A stretch of 47,338 nt of DNA, from contig CAMWPB010000038.1 in NCBI GenBank assembly GCA_947176065.1, positions 1 through 47,338 of the forward strand, in the 5' to 3' direction. The position numbers and the translations under genes are program-made. The notes beneath the pieces are model-generated. The model saw only the letters and a list, made by a program, of their open reading frames with translations, searched no databases and was not told the origin of the DNA. This document shows, piece after piece, positions 1 to 8,594 of this stretch (positions within the stretch are counted from its first letter, which is position 1; each line of letters opens with the position of its first letter). The stretch is from an uncultured Lachnospiraceae bacterium (lineage in GTDB: Bacteria; Bacillota; Clostridia; Lachnospirales; Lachnospiraceae).

Positions 1-189
1 CGAATGTAGTGCGCAGCCAGCCCGCGAGCGAGATGCAGCAAAGCGGAATCGAGCTAGGCACTGCGAATGTAGTGCGCAGCCAGCCCGCGAGCGAGATGCA
101 GCAAAGCGGAATCGAGCTGGGCGCTGCGAATGTAGTGCGCAGCCAGCCCGCGAGCGAGATGTAGCAAAGCGAAATCGAGTTGGGTACTG
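1..189. repeat. Three 63-bp tandem repeats, array cut by window start
   Basis: Three direct copies of a 63-bp unit lie at 1-63, 64-126 and 127-189, each starting CGAATGTAGTGCGCAGCC. Copies 1 and 2 are almost identical and copy 3 carries several changes, so the array degrades towards the hydrogenase gene. The array runs into the window edge and probably continues upstream. Each unit holds short inverted repeats (CCAGC/GCTGG around CCGC/GCGG, and GCTGCG/CGCAGC across the unit junction), so it may fold as RNA or DNA. 63 is a multiple of three and the minus strand stays open, but that reading looks like a by-product of the repeat. The last copy ends 38 bp before the hydrogenase start, so it may lie in that gene's leader. 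Confidence 0.9.
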
Positions 190-227
190 TGGATATCAAT
201 GCAGCAATGTTTTAAAATGGAGGCATC

Positions 228-1727
228 ATGAGAGGAATTGATACGCAGGTTCGGAAGAACAGGAGACGTATTTTTAAAGAGGTGGCGCATCTTGCCTATG
301 AGTCTGAAAACCTGAAGGACGATATCGAGGCGCTGCCCTATAAGATTGTGGATTACGACGAGTCCGAGTATGAGAGCATTTACAGGGACCGGGCCATTGT
401 GCGAGAGAGAATCCGTCTGGCCATGGGACTTTCCCTGCGGCCGGAGAATGTGCCGGTGCATCTGACACAGGGGTTAGAGGAGAGTAATATTTCGGAAAAA
501 TATTACGAGCCGCCGCTGATGCAGGTGATTCCTTCGGCATGTAATGCCTGCCCGGAGAACAGCTATTATGTGACGGACCGCTGTATGGGCTGTGTGGCGC
601 ATCCCTGCCGCGAGGTCTGCCCCAGAGGCGCGATTTCCATGGTAAACGGCCGGTCGGTGATCGACCCGGAAAAATGTATCAAATGCGGTAAATGTAAGGC
701 TGTCTGCCCTTACGACGCCATAGCCCATCAGGTGAGGCCCTGTGCGGGCGCATGCGGTGTAAACGCGATTAAGAATGATGAAAAGGGACGTGCCGTGATC
801 GACAACGATCTGTGCGTTTCCTGCGGACAGTGCATGGTGAACTGTCCTTTTGGCGCCATTGCGGATAAGTCGCAGATTTTCCAGTTGATCCGCGCGCTGC
901 AGGCGGGAGGAAAGATCATTGCCCAGGTGGCGCCCGCTTTTGCGGGGCAGTTCGGCCCGGACGTGACGCCGGATATGCTGAAAACGGCGTTGAAGGAGCT
1001 GGGATTTTACGACGTGTACGAGACGGCGGTGGGCGCGGACATGGGGGCCATCGCGGAGGCGGAGCACTATGCGAAAGAGGTTGCCACGGGAAAACTGCCG
1101 TTTTCCCTGACTTCCTGCTGTCCGTCATGGTCGGTGCTTGCAAAGAAGTTTTTCCCGGAAACCATTGATAAGATATCAAATGCGCTGACGCCTATGGTGG
1201 CGACGGCGAGAGTGATAAAAGAGGAGCACCCGGACGCCAGGGTGGTATTTATCGGCCCCTGTGCCTCCAAAAAGCTGGAGGCTTCCCGCAGAACGATCCG
1301 TTCGGATGTGGATTTCGTTATCACCTTCGAGGAGCTGACGGGGATTTTTGAGGCGAAAGGGATTCTGTTGGATCAGATTCAGGCGATGGATGAGCTGAAC
1401 GGCGCAACCGGCGCGGGACGCGGCTACGGAGTGGCGGGCGGCGTGGCATCTGCCATCGAGGAGTGCGTGAGAGAGTATTACCCGGATGTGGAGGTACACA
1501 TTGAGCATGCGGAGAGTCTGTCCGAGTGCAGAAAGATACTGATGCTGGCCAAGGCCGGCAAGAAGAACGGCTGTCTGATTGAAGGCATGGCCTGTCCCGG
1601 CGGCTGTGTGGCGGGCGCGGGCACGAACATTGCCATTCCTGCGGCGGCGAAGGCGGTTGCGTCCTTTAAGGAGGCGGCTTCCGAAAAGATACCTGATCCG
1701 AGTATGCATCAGAACCGTGTTGAATAA
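228..1727 (+). CDS. [FeFe] hydrogenase, monomeric ferredoxin type (group B-like)
   Basis: Predicted to interconvert protons and H2 at an H-cluster, with electrons passing through ferredoxin-type iron-sulfur clusters; cytoplasmic, no signal peptide. Residues about 1-100 are a helical N-terminal part. Cysteine motifs follow from C105 (CNACP, CMGC, CIKCGKCKAVCP, CAGAC, CVSCGQCMVNCP), for several 4Fe-4S clusters. The H-cluster domain has TSCCPSW near 295, GPCASKK near 344 and CPGGC near 456. The second motif starts GPC instead of the MPC usual in group A enzymes, which from memory of the family fits group B. No NADH-binding or partner subunits are adjacent. ATG 228 is preceded by GGAGG at 219-223. 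The physiological direction of the reaction cannot be read from sequence. Confidence 0.93.
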   Translation: MRGIDTQVRKNRRRIFKEVAHLAYESENLKDDIEALPYKIVDYDESEYESIYRDRAIVRERIRLAMGLSLRPENVPVHLTQGLEESNISEKYYEPPLMQVIPSACNACPENSYYVTDRCMGCVAHPCREVCPRGAISMVNGRSVIDPEKCIKCGKCKAVCPYDAIAHQVRPCAGACGVNAIKNDEKGRAVIDNDLCVSCGQCMVNCPFGAIADKSQIFQLIRALQAGGKIIAQVAPAFAGQFGPDVTPDMLKTALKELGFYDVYETAVGADMGAIAEAEHYAKEVATGKLPFSLTSCCPSWSVLAKKFFPETIDKISNALTPMVATARVIKEEHPDARVVFIGPCASKKLEASRRTIRSDVDFVITFEELTGIFEAKGILLDQIQAMDELNGATGAGRGYGVAGGVASAIEECVREYYPDVEVHIEHAESLSECRKILMLAKAGKKNGCLIEGMACPGGCVAGAGTNIAIPAAAKAVASFKEAASEKIPDPSMHQNRVE

Positions 1728-1749
1728 CGCGAAAAGTACAAAGTATAAT
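1720..1749 (+). promoter_or_regulatory. Sigma-A-type promoter for gltX
   Basis: A -35 box TTGAAT at 1720-1725 and a -10 box TATAAT at 1744-1749 are separated by 18 bp. The -35 overlaps the end of the hydrogenase gene and the -10 lies 28 bp before the gltX start. Inferred from sequence only. Confidence 0.55.
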
Positions 1750-1776
1750 TGTAAGAAACAGAGGTAACCGACAATT

Positions 1777-3231
1777 ATGGAGAAGATAAGAACAAGATAC
1801 GCCCCCAGTCCTACGGGGCGGATGCATGTGGGAAATTTGAGGACGGCGCTATATGCGTACCTGATTGCGAAGCACGAGGGCGGGGATTTTATCCTGCGCA
1901 TCGAGGATACGGATCAGGAGCGTTATGTGGAGGGTGCGGTGGATATCATTTACCGCACGCTGGAGAACACGGGGCTTTTGCATGACGAAGGCCCGGACAA
2001 GGACGGCGGCGTGGGGCCTTATGTGCAGAGCGACCGACAGAAACAGGGCATTTATTTACAGTATGCGAAGCAGCTGGTTGAGAAGGGTGAGGCCTACTAT
2101 TGCTTCTGTGATAAGGAGCGGCTTGCTTCCCTGACGCAGAATGTGGCAGGCAAGGAAATCAATATCTATGATAAGCACTGTCTGCATCTGTCCAAGGAGG
2201 AGGTAGAGGCGAATCTTGCGGCGGGCAAACCCTATGTAATCCGTCAGAATAACCCAACAGAGGGACAGACCACTTTCCATGACGATATTTACGGAGATAT
2301 CACGGTGGATAATGCGGAGCTTGACGACATGATTCTGATTAAGTCGGACGGTTACCCCACTTATAATTTTGCCAATGTGGTGGACGACCATCTGATGGGA
2401 ATCACGCATGTGGTGCGGGGCAACGAATATTTGTCCTCCTCACCGAAATATAACCGCCTTTACGATGCTTTCGGATGGGAAGTGCCGGAGTATGTGCACT
2501 GCCCGCTGATCACGGACGAGTCCCATCAGAAGCTTTCCAAGCGGTGCGGGCATTCTTCCTATGAAGATTTGATTGAGCAGGGATTTCTCTCGGAGGCCAT
2601 CGTCAATTTTGTGGCGCTGCTCGGCTGGAGCCCGGAGGACAACGAAGAGATCTTTACGCTTGAGGAGCTGACAGAGCGGTTTGACTATCACCATCTCTCC
2701 AAATCCCCGGCAGTGTTCGATTACACGAAACTGAAATGGATGAACGGGGAATACTTAAAGGCGATGGATTTTGACCGCTTTTACGGGATGGCGGAGCCTT
2801 ATCTGAAAGAGGCGGTGAAAAAGGATTACGACTTGAAAAAGATTGCCGCCATGGTGAAGACAAGAATAGAGATTTTCACGGATATCAGGGAGCATGTGGA
2901 CTTCTTTGATGTTCTTCCGGACTATGACGTGGCGATGTATACGCATAAGAAGATGAAGACCAACGCAGAGACGTCTCTGGCTGTCTTAAAGGATCTTCTG
3001 CCGCGGCTGGAAGCGCAGGAGGATTACACGAACGACGCGCTTTATGCGACGCTCTCCGCTTATGTGGAGGAGAAGGGATATAAAAACGGATATGTGATGT
3101 GGCCTGTAAGAACCGCCGTTTCCGGCAAGCAGATGACGCCGGGCGGAGCGACGGAGCTTATGGAGATACTGGGAAAGGAAGAGTCCCTTGCGAGAATCCG
3201 CAAAGGAATCGAATTGCTTGAAAAAGCCTGA
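1777..3231 (+). CDS. gltX: Glutamate--tRNA ligase
   Basis: Charges tRNA-Glu with glutamate in the cytoplasm. This is a class I synthetase: the HIGH-type signature appears as HVGN at residues 17-20 after SPTGR, and the KMSKS-type loop as KLSKR at 252-256. The length of 484 residues is usual for a bacterial GltX, and the C-terminal anticodon-binding part is complete. AGAGGT at 1760-1765 serves as ribosome binding site. A promoter lies just upstream, so it need not depend on hydrogenase transcription. Its last 44 bp overlap the predicted start of the helicase gene. Whether the enzyme also charges tRNA-Gln (non-discriminating form, common where GatCAB operates) cannot be judged here. Confidence 0.97.
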   Translation: MEKIRTRYAPSPTGRMHVGNLRTALYAYLIAKHEGGDFILRIEDTDQERYVEGAVDIIYRTLENTGLLHDEGPDKDGGVGPYVQSDRQKQGIYLQYAKQLVEKGEAYYCFCDKERLASLTQNVAGKEINIYDKHCLHLSKEEVEANLAAGKPYVIRQNNPTEGQTTFHDDIYGDITVDNAELDDMILIKSDGYPTYNFANVVDDHLMGITHVVRGNEYLSSSPKYNRLYDAFGWEVPEYVHCPLITDESHQKLSKRCGHSSYEDLIEQGFLSEAIVNFVALLGWSPEDNEEIFTLEELTERFDYHHLSKSPAVFDYTKLKWMNGEYLKAMDFDRFYGMAEPYLKEAVKKDYDLKKIAAMVKTRIEIFTDIREHVDFFDVLPDYDVAMYTHKKMKTNAETSLAVLKDLLPRLEAQEDYTNDALYATLSAYVEEKGYKNGYVMWPVRTAVSGKQMTPGGATELMEILGKEESLARIRKGIELLEKA

Positions 3232-5086
3232 ATGCTCCTGTACGTCAAAGCAGGAGGAGGCTATAAAGCACACTGGCGGTCCGGCTATGGTGTTGGCCGG
3301 ACCGGGCAGCGGAAAAACCTTTGTCACAGTACACCGCATCAGGAGGCTCATCACATCACAGGGCATCGATCCCGCCCATATCCTTGTTATTACTTTCACA
3401 AAGGCCGCCGCGCTGGAGATGCAGGAACGTTTTTTTTGTCTGATGGAAAAGGAAGACCTTCCGGTACGGTTTGGCACGTTTCACGCAGTATTCTACCATA
3501 TCTTAAAACAATCGGTGCAGTATCGCAATTATACCATTATTACAGAGACAGAAAAAAGAAAGCTGATTCGGGATATCATACATAACCACAGGAGATTTGT
3601 TTATTTACAGGAGGAAGATATTGAAGAAATCATAACGGCTGTAAGCCGGTATAAAATAAAGACGGCAGAGGCGGAGAGAGGGCTGGCAGGGACAGAAGAA
3701 AGCAAGGCCGACATGGACAATATGCCGGAGATTCAAAAAATGAAGCGGGAGGACTTTCTATTTCTGTTCGAGGAATACCAGAGCTGGCTTGCAGAATTTT
3801 TTAAATTTGATTTCGACGGTCTGATGACAGAATGTCTGCGGCTCCTGCAGGAGGACGCGGCCTGCCTGTCAGAGTGGCAGGCGCAGTTTCGCTATATTCT
3901 GGTGGATGAGTTTCAGGATATTTCACCGATCCAGTATGAAATTATCAGGTTGTTGGCGGCGCCGGAAAACAATCTTTTCGTGGTGGGTGACGACGACCAG
4001 TCCATTTACGGTTTCCGGGGTGCAAGCCCTGACAGCATGAGACGGTTTCTTACCGATTTCGCGCAGGCAAAACAGATTCTTCTGGATGTGAATTTCCGCT
4101 GTCATGGGGATATTGTGAGAGCGGCCGCGGGAGTGATCGCGGAGAATGAGAACCGCATTCCCAAAGAGATTTTTTCTGTGCATAAGGACGGGACGGGGCT
4201 GCAGATGATCCGGGCAGAGTCGGAGGATATGCTTAGAAAAGCAGTGGTGGAAATACTGGAAAAAGAACGGGGGAGGGGAAGGCTTGCGGCGTGTGCCGTG
4301 ATCTGCCGGACGAATCTGGAATGCGGTTTCTGGGCACAGACACTGCATGAGGCAGGCATCCCTTACACCATGAAGGAGCGTCCGGGAAACCGTTTCCGTC
4401 ATTTTGTGATTCAGGATATCTGTGCGTATCTGGCGCTGGGACAGGGGGATCATACAAGGAGGCATTTCCTTCGCGTGATGAACCGCCCCGTCAGATATAT
4501 GAAGCGGGACAGTATGCCGGAGACCAGGGTGAACAGGGAGGCTTTGACCGGGTACTATGCGGATACGCCCCTGATACAGGAACGTGTGAGGAAGTTTTAC
4601 CGGGATATAGACAGTCTGGCAGGGAAACGGGTGCACCTGCAGATTCATTATATACGGAAAGTGATTGGCTACGAGGCTTTCCTGCGGGAAAAATACGGAT
4701 CGGAAAAAGCGGGGGAGCTGATACGGATTGGGGAAGAATTTGAGGCGTTTTCCAGAAAGTTTTCTTCGGTGCGGGAACTGAATGCGTATATGGAGCAGTA
4801 TACGGAGGTGATCAAAGAGCCGCAAAGAGACGCAAAAGGGCTGCAGCTTATGACCATGCATGCCTCAAAGGGGCTGGAGTTTCAGACGGTTCTTGTGCCA
4901 GAGTGCAACGAGGGGAAAATCCCTTCCGACAAATCAAAAACACCGGCTGAGATAGAGGAGGAGAGGCGAATGTTTTATGTGGCAATGACCCGGGCGAAGA
5001 ACAAGCTCTGTCTCCTGTATCACGATGAAAAAACCGGGAAGAATATGCCCTCCCGGTTCCTGACCCCTCTCTTATCCGTCCCCTGA
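3188..5086 (+). CDS. UvrD/PcrA-like superfamily 1 DNA helicase
   Basis: Predicted ATP-driven 3'-5' DNA helicase for repair or replication restart. The SF1A motifs appear in order: GPGSGKT (Walker A, near 38-44), DEFQD (Walker B), [17 protein letters not shown], a [10 protein letters not shown] motif V and [12 protein letters not shown] motif VI. At 632 residues it is shorter than PcrA/UvrD and ends soon after motif VI, so the C-terminal Tudor-like RNA-polymerase-binding tail of PcrA seems absent. The start is uncertain: TTG 3188 has AAGGAA at 3175-3180 with 7 bases of spacing, while TTG 3218 has AAAGGA at 3202-3207. Both lie inside gltX, which suggests translational coupling. Confidence 0.9.
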   Translation: MRESAKESNCLKKPECSCTSKQEEAIKHTGGPAMVLAGPGSGKTFVTVHRIRRLITSQGIDPAHILVITFTKAAALEMQERFFCLMEKEDLPVRFGTFHAVFYHILKQSVQYRNYTIITETEKRKLIRDIIHNHRRFVYLQEEDIEEIITAVSRYKIKTAEAERGLAGTEESKADMDNMPEIQKMKREDFLFLFEEYQSWLAEFFKFDFDGLMTECLRLLQEDAACLSEWQAQFRYILVDEFQDISPIQYEIIRLLAAPENNLFVVGDDDQSIYGFRGASPDSMRRFLTDFAQAKQILLDVNFRCHGDIVRAAAGVIAENENRIPKEIFSVHKDGTGLQMIRAESEDMLRKAVVEILEKERGRGRLAACAVICRTNLECGFWAQTLHEAGIPYTMKERPGNRFRHFVIQDICAYLALGQGDHTRRHFLRVMNRPVRYMKRDSMPETRVNREALTGYYADTPLIQERVRKFYRDIDSLAGKRVHLQIHYIRKVIGYEAFLREKYGSEKAGELIRIGEEFEAFSRKFSSVRELNAYMEQYTEVIKEPQRDAKGLQLMTMHASKGLEFQTVLVPECNEGKIPSDKSKTPAEIEEERRMFYVAMTRAKNKLCLLYHDEKTGKNMPSRFLTPLLSVP

Positions 5087-5095
5087 TATCCATAC

Positions 5096-5123
5096 AGAGA
5101 ATGCCGCATTTCAGGCGTTCTCT
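5096..5123. other. 10-bp stem-loop after helicase gene
   Basis: AGAGAATGCC pairs with GGCGTTCTCT (one T-G pair) around the 8-base loop GCATTTCA, 9 bp after the helicase stop codon. There is no T-run on either side, so it is a weak intrinsic terminator candidate; it may act as a 3' stabilising hairpin. Confidence 0.4.
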
Positions 5124-5147
5124 TAAGTGAGATTTAGTAATTCCTGG

Positions 5148-5169
5148 CGTCCCGTCCCATGGCGGGACG
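5148..5169. terminator. Possible terminator between convergent genes
   Basis: CGTCCCGTC pairs with GGCGGGACG around CCAT, a 9-bp stem with one T-G pair, placed between the ends of the helicase gene and the convergent DUF1292 gene. It is followed by TCTTTAG on the plus strand and lacks a true T-tract. Confidence 0.4.
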
Positions 5170-5178
5170 TCTTTAGAA

Positions 5179-5523
5179 TTACTTCTCGTTTTCGTCCACA
5201 AGCTCGTCAAACTCGGCGGCGTCCAGAAATTCGTCAAAGGCGTCCGCAACGGCTTCGTATTCCCCGTCATCCTCGATGTAGCCGAGCTCCGGCTCCTCAT
5301 TGGGATCTTTCGGGTTTTCGCTGTAGCGGTAAAACCATACTTCGCCGTCCGCATTTTCGCCGGTTTCGTCCAGCGGCAGGAGGGCGATGTAATCCTTTCC
5401 GGCCACTGTCAGAATGGTGACTACGGCGCAGGTGACCTGGGAACCGTCGTCAAGCTCCAGATCCACGGTCATTTCTTCCTTATCCAGTTCTTCCTGTGTG
5501 GTGTTTTTTTCGTTTTTGTTCAT
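5179..5523 (-). CDS. DUF1292 domain protein
   Basis: A 114-residue, strongly acidic cytoplasmic protein that matches the DUF1292 family from memory. A beta-rich core (VDLELDDGSQVTCAVVTIL, then DYIALLPLD, then EVWFYRY) is followed by a very acidic C-terminal tail. The function of the family is unknown. An ATG at 5533-5535 lies four codons upstream, but GGAG sits six bases before the ATG at 5521-5523, so the shorter start is preferred. The gene stands alone on the minus strand, convergent with the helicase gene and divergent from the GH13 gene. In many Clostridia members of this family sit near Fur-type regulator and RNase-related genes; that context is absent here. Confidence 0.88.
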   Translation of the reverse strand: MNKNEKNTTQEELDKEEMTVDLELDDGSQVTCAVVTILTVAGKDYIALLPLDETGENADGEVWFYRYSENPKDPNEEPELGYIEDDGEYEAVADAFDEFLDAAEFDELVDENEK

Positions 5524-5630
5524 AGTCTGCTCCATTTCTGCGCTTTATTCTGCGCATGAACGAATCTGTGTCTGTGCATGTCCGAAAAGCGTTTACCGCA
5601 TTCGGCGGCCCATGCAGGGTACTTATATTT

Positions 5631-5659
5631 ATCATATAACAGCTGCAGGAGAAAAACAA
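5631..5659 (-). promoter_or_regulatory. Possible promoter for DUF1292 gene
   Basis: On the minus strand, TTGTTT (5654-5659) and TATGAT (5631-5636) are spaced by 17 bp. The match is moderate. The -35 lies inside the 14-base sequence 5649-5662 that also occurs at 11622-11635. Confidence 0.4.
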
Positions 5660-5682
5660 GCGACGCGAAGCGGCAAATTAGA

Positions 5683-5711
5683 TTGAAAAGCCTTCATCTA
5701 TTATGTATAAT
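5683..5711 (+). promoter_or_regulatory. Strong sigma-A-type promoter for the GH13 gene
   Basis: TTGAAA at 5683-5688 and TATAAT at 5706-5711 are 17 bp apart, close to consensus. A start near 5718 would give a leader of about 70 bases before ATG 5790. Confidence 0.8.
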
Positions 5712-5789
5712 ATAAACTGACTTAATTTCTGATTCCCGAAAGAAAGTATGGCATTAGCGGGAAGTGGGCTTGAATGAACGGAGGATTTG

Positions 5790-7721
5790 ATGCAGAAGAC
5801 ATTTCAGATAAAATGTATGGACAGGACACAAATCTATCCGCTGGGCGTATCTTTTGAGGAAGAAGGATTGCGTATTTCGGCGGTGTGCCATGGCATAGAG
5901 GAGGCCGGAATTATTCTCTATGACAGAAGGCACCGGGACGGCGTGCGCATCCCGTTTCCCGAAAACGGCCGGGTGGGATCGGTTCGTGCCATGATGCTTT
6001 CCGGGTATCGGGATAAGACCTGCAGCTATCTTCTTTACAGGGGAGAAGAGGTATATCAGGATCCTTTCTGTAAACGGGTCTGTAATCCTTACGGGTACGG
6101 AGCGCCGAAAGCAGAGCTGCCCCTGTGTCAACCCGTTGTGGAAGCATATGAATGGGGAGATGACAGGAATATGCGCATCCCCTATGAGGAGATGCTTATA
6201 TACGCCCTTCATGTGAGAGGGTTTACAAAACACCGCTCATCCGGCGTGAAGCACAAGGGCACCTATGCGGGCGTGGAAGAGAAAATTCCTTATATGCAGG
6301 AGCTTGGCGTTAATATGGCGCTTCTGATGCCCTGCTATGAGTTTGACGAGATCATGCCCGAAAACACGGCGCAGACAATGGAACAGGCGATTCTTTCCTA
6401 CAGACAGGAGCTGCCTTCCGCGGATGAGACGGAAAAGAAAGCGCCCCGGATCAATTATTGGGGTTACCAGCCGGGACTCTATTATGTGCCGAAGAGCGCC
6501 TACGCCCACAGTAAGGACGCGGCGGGAGAGTTTAAGGACATGGTACGGGCTTTTCACAGGGCCGGCATCGGTGTGGCGATGCAGTTTTATTTTCCGCCGG
6601 AGATGAGTGCGGTGGAGATTCTGGATATTTTGAAATACTGGGTACTGGAGTACCACATTGACGGGTTTCATCTGATGAGCGCATCGCTGCCCATGGATTT
6701 GATAGCGGGAGAGCCGCTGCTCTCGGAGACGATGCTGCTTACGGGAGACGGCAATGGCCGCGCGGGAAATGGAAGAACGCGCAATCAGGGATTCTTAAGC
6801 GACGGTTTTCTGTATGATATGCGCCGGTTTATCAAGGGCGACGACAATATGGTCAACCAGTTCCTGTTCCATCTGCGTGAAAATAAAAACGACATCGGCA
6901 TCGTCAACAGTATTGCACGCTGGGACGGTTTCCGGCTGGCGGATCTGGTGTCCTATGACCGCAAGCATAACGAGGATAACGGGGAAAACAATCAGGACGG
7001 TATGGACTATAACTGCAGCTGGAACTGCGGGGTGGAAGGAAAAAGCAGAAAGAAGAGCATTCAGGAGCTTCGGCTGCGGCAGATGAAAAATGCGGTTACG
7101 ATTCTTCTTATGTCACAGGGAACGCCCCTTCTTTACAGCGGAGACGAATTTGCGAACACGCAGGGAGGAAACAATAATCCTTACTGTCAGGATAATGATA
7201 CGGCCTGGATCAAATGGAGCCAGACGGAGAGCGGCAGGGAGCTTCTTGCTTATACAAAGTTTATGATCGGCATGCGAAAGGCCCACCGTATTCTGCAAGG
7301 CAGGACACTGCTGCGCGGGATAGACACCCTGTCCTGCGGCTTCCCGGATATTTCTTTTCACGGAAGAGAGGCGTGGAGGCCGGATACCAGCCCTGCCAGC
7401 CGCTGTGTTGGCATTATGTACTGTGGTTTCTATGGGGCGGAAGGGGAGCAGGAGGATGAACGCTTTTTCTACATCGCGGTCAATATGCACTGGGAGGTAG
7501 ATTATCTGGGACTGCCGAAGCTCCCGAAGGGTAAGCTGTGGACTTATGCGGCCTCTACGGGAAAGGAGATACCGGAAATAGAGGAAACGGCGGCTTCCTC
7601 ACAGGAAATCTGCGTGCCGGCCCGCACCATTGTGCTGTGTACCACAAAGGATGTGCCTGTGGAGGAAGATAAAACAGGACGGAAAAAGAGTAAAAAGAAT
7701 AAAGGGGATGACAGGGGCTGA
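5790..7721 (+). CDS. GlgX/isoamylase-like GH13 protein, probably catalytically degenerate
   Basis: A 643-residue relative of glycogen debranching enzymes: an N-terminal beta-sandwich-like part (about 1-130), then a GH13 barrel recognisable from NYWGYQPGLYYVPKSAY, from RLADLVSYDRKHNEDNGENN and from PLLYSGDEFANTQGGNNNPY. The catalytic regions depart from the family. Region I, normally VxxDxVxNH, reads VAMQFYFPPE (262-271). Region II, normally GFRFD, reads GFHLM (292-296), so the nucleophile Asp is Met. Region IV keeps Asp379 but the preceding His is Trp378. A sugar-binding or regulatory role is more likely than hydrolysis; this is inference. It has no signal peptide. ATG 5790 follows GGAGG at 5780-5784; the TTG three bases upstream is less likely. 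It overlaps the next gene by one base. Confidence 0.85.
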   Translation: MQKTFQIKCMDRTQIYPLGVSFEEEGLRISAVCHGIEEAGIILYDRRHRDGVRIPFPENGRVGSVRAMMLSGYRDKTCSYLLYRGEEVYQDPFCKRVCNPYGYGAPKAELPLCQPVVEAYEWGDDRNMRIPYEEMLIYALHVRGFTKHRSSGVKHKGTYAGVEEKIPYMQELGVNMALLMPCYEFDEIMPENTAQTMEQAILSYRQELPSADETEKKAPRINYWGYQPGLYYVPKSAYAHSKDAAGEFKDMVRAFHRAGIGVAMQFYFPPEMSAVEILDILKYWVLEYHIDGFHLMSASLPMDLIAGEPLLSETMLLTGDGNGRAGNGRTRNQGFLSDGFLYDMRRFIKGDDNMVNQFLFHLRENKNDIGIVNSIARWDGFRLADLVSYDRKHNEDNGENNQDGMDYNCSWNCGVEGKSRKKSIQELRLRQMKNAVTILLMSQGTPLLYSGDEFANTQGGNNNPYCQDNDTAWIKWSQTESGRELLAYTKFMIGMRKAHRILQGRTLLRGIDTLSCGFPDISFHGREAWRPDTSPASRCVGIMYCGFYGAEGEQEDERFFYIAVNMHWEVDYLGLPKLPKGKLWTYAASTGKEIPEIEETAASSQEICVPARTIVLCTTKDVPVEEDKTGRKKSKKNKGDDRG

Positions 7722-8257
7722 TGAATAAGGCATGGGAACACTTTAAGACAATTACACACCATAAATTTCTGGTTATGGAAGGGTGTTTTCGTGTAGGGCT
7801 TTACAGGCAGGGGCTTCTTCACGATCTTTCAAAATACAGCCCGACGGAGTTTATGGTGGGGGCAAAATATTATCAGGGCGACAGAAGCCCGAACAATGCG
7901 GAGCGGGAGGATATCGGTTATTCCTCCGCATGGCTTCATCACAAGGGACGCAACAAGCACCACTATGAGTACTGGATCGATTACAGCTCGAAAGAGATTG
8001 AGGGAGGTATGGCGCCAGCGCCGATGCCCGTCCGCTATATTGTTGAGATGTTTATGGACCGGGTAGCAGCCTGCAAGGTTTACCACGGGGATGCTTACAG
8101 GGATCAGGATCCGCTGGCATATTATGAGTCCTCCAGGACACCGCCGCCGCTTCACAAAAGGACGAAGCGCATGCTGGAATTTCTGCTGCATATGCTTGCG
8201 GAGCAGGGGGAAGAGAAGACCTTCCGTTATATCCGTAAAAAAATTTTAAAGCAGTAA
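7721..8257 (+). CDS. DUF5662 family protein
   Basis: A 178-residue cytoplasmic protein matching DUF5662 from memory. Visible features are an HDLSKYS motif near residue 34, a histidine cluster LHHKGRNKHHYEYW near 69-82, and MFMDRVAACKVYHG near 110-123. The HD pair followed by HH and a distal D resembles the metal ligands of HD-type phosphohydrolases, but activity and substrate are unknown. The ATG overlaps the stop of the GH13 gene by one base (TGATG), so the two are translationally coupled and share the promoter at 5683. Confidence 0.85.
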   Translation: MNKAWEHFKTITHHKFLVMEGCFRVGLYRQGLLHDLSKYSPTEFMVGAKYYQGDRSPNNAEREDIGYSSAWLHHKGRNKHHYEYWIDYSSKEIEGGMAPAPMPVRYIVEMFMDRVAACKVYHGDAYRDQDPLAYYESSRTPPPLHKRTKRMLEFLLHMLAEQGEEKTFRYIRKKILKQ

Positions 8258-8262
8258 CCGCT

Positions 8263-8300
8263 CTTTTTCTCTCGCATAGGATATGGTATGAGAGAAAAAG
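8263..8300. other. Imperfect hairpin touching the SD of the Cys-rich gene
   Basis: CTTTTTCTCT pairs with AGAGAAAAAG, continued by CATA/TATG beyond a two-base bulge, around an 8-base loop. It begins 5 bp after the DUF5662 stop. The right arm ends at the Shine-Dalgarno AAAGGAG of the next gene, so folding could limit access to it. On the minus strand it would end in a T-run, so it could also serve as a reverse-strand terminator. Confidence 0.5.
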
Positions 8301-8313
8301 GAGATGAAATCAT

Positions 8314-8568
8314 ATGAATTGTTGCTGGCTTATACTTCTGTTACTTTTCTGCGGCGGGAACAATGGCCGGAACGGCTGTGGCTGTGAGGAACATGCAAGG
8401 CCGAATCCGCCTTGTGGAAGACCCGAGCCGCATTGCGGCAGGCCGGAGCCTCCCTGCGGCAGACAGGAGCCGGAACTCTGTCCCTGCGAGGATTCCCGCT
8501 TTGAGCCCCGCTTCGAGCAGAGACCTTTCAGCGGAAACGGTTCTACCTGCGGATGCGAGGGAGAGTAA
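8314..8568 (+). CDS. Small Cys/Pro-rich protein with hydrophobic N-terminus
   Basis: An 84-residue protein of no recognised family. Residues 3-13 (CCWLILLLLFC) are hydrophobic and could be a short membrane anchor or export signal. The remainder is rich in Cys, Pro, Gly and Glu, with an internal repeat of the type CGRPEPx (three units around residues 34-54) and paired cysteines (CGCEE, CPCED, CGCEGE). The alternating Cys pairs suggest metal binding or disulfide cross-linking, possibly in a cell- or spore-surface layer; this is inference. A good GGAG site lies 10 bases before ATG 8314. It follows the DUF5662 gene and precedes a terminator, so it probably ends the transcript that begins at 5683. 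Confidence 0.72.
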   Translation: MNCCWLILLLLFCGGNNGRNGCGCEEHARPNPPCGRPEPHCGRPEPPCGRQEPELCPCEDSRFEPRFEQRPFSGNGSTCGCEGE

Positions 8569-8594
8569 CGAATAGCTAAATCTATTGAGGGTTG

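Noticed and set aside
54..461. Minus-strand frame of 135 codons through the 63-bp repeats
   Set aside because: The repeat keeps the frame open because 63 is a multiple of three; it overlaps the start of the hydrogenase gene and has no ribosome site or family likeness.
3923..4861. Minus-strand frame of 312 codons opposite the helicase
   Set aside because: It lies antisense to a clear helicase gene, has no recognisable domain and no ribosome site; a shadow of codon bias.
4848..5354. Minus-strand frame of 168 codons across the helicase end and DUF1292 gene
   Set aside because: It overlaps two better supported genes and has Pro/Ser/Arg-rich shadow composition.
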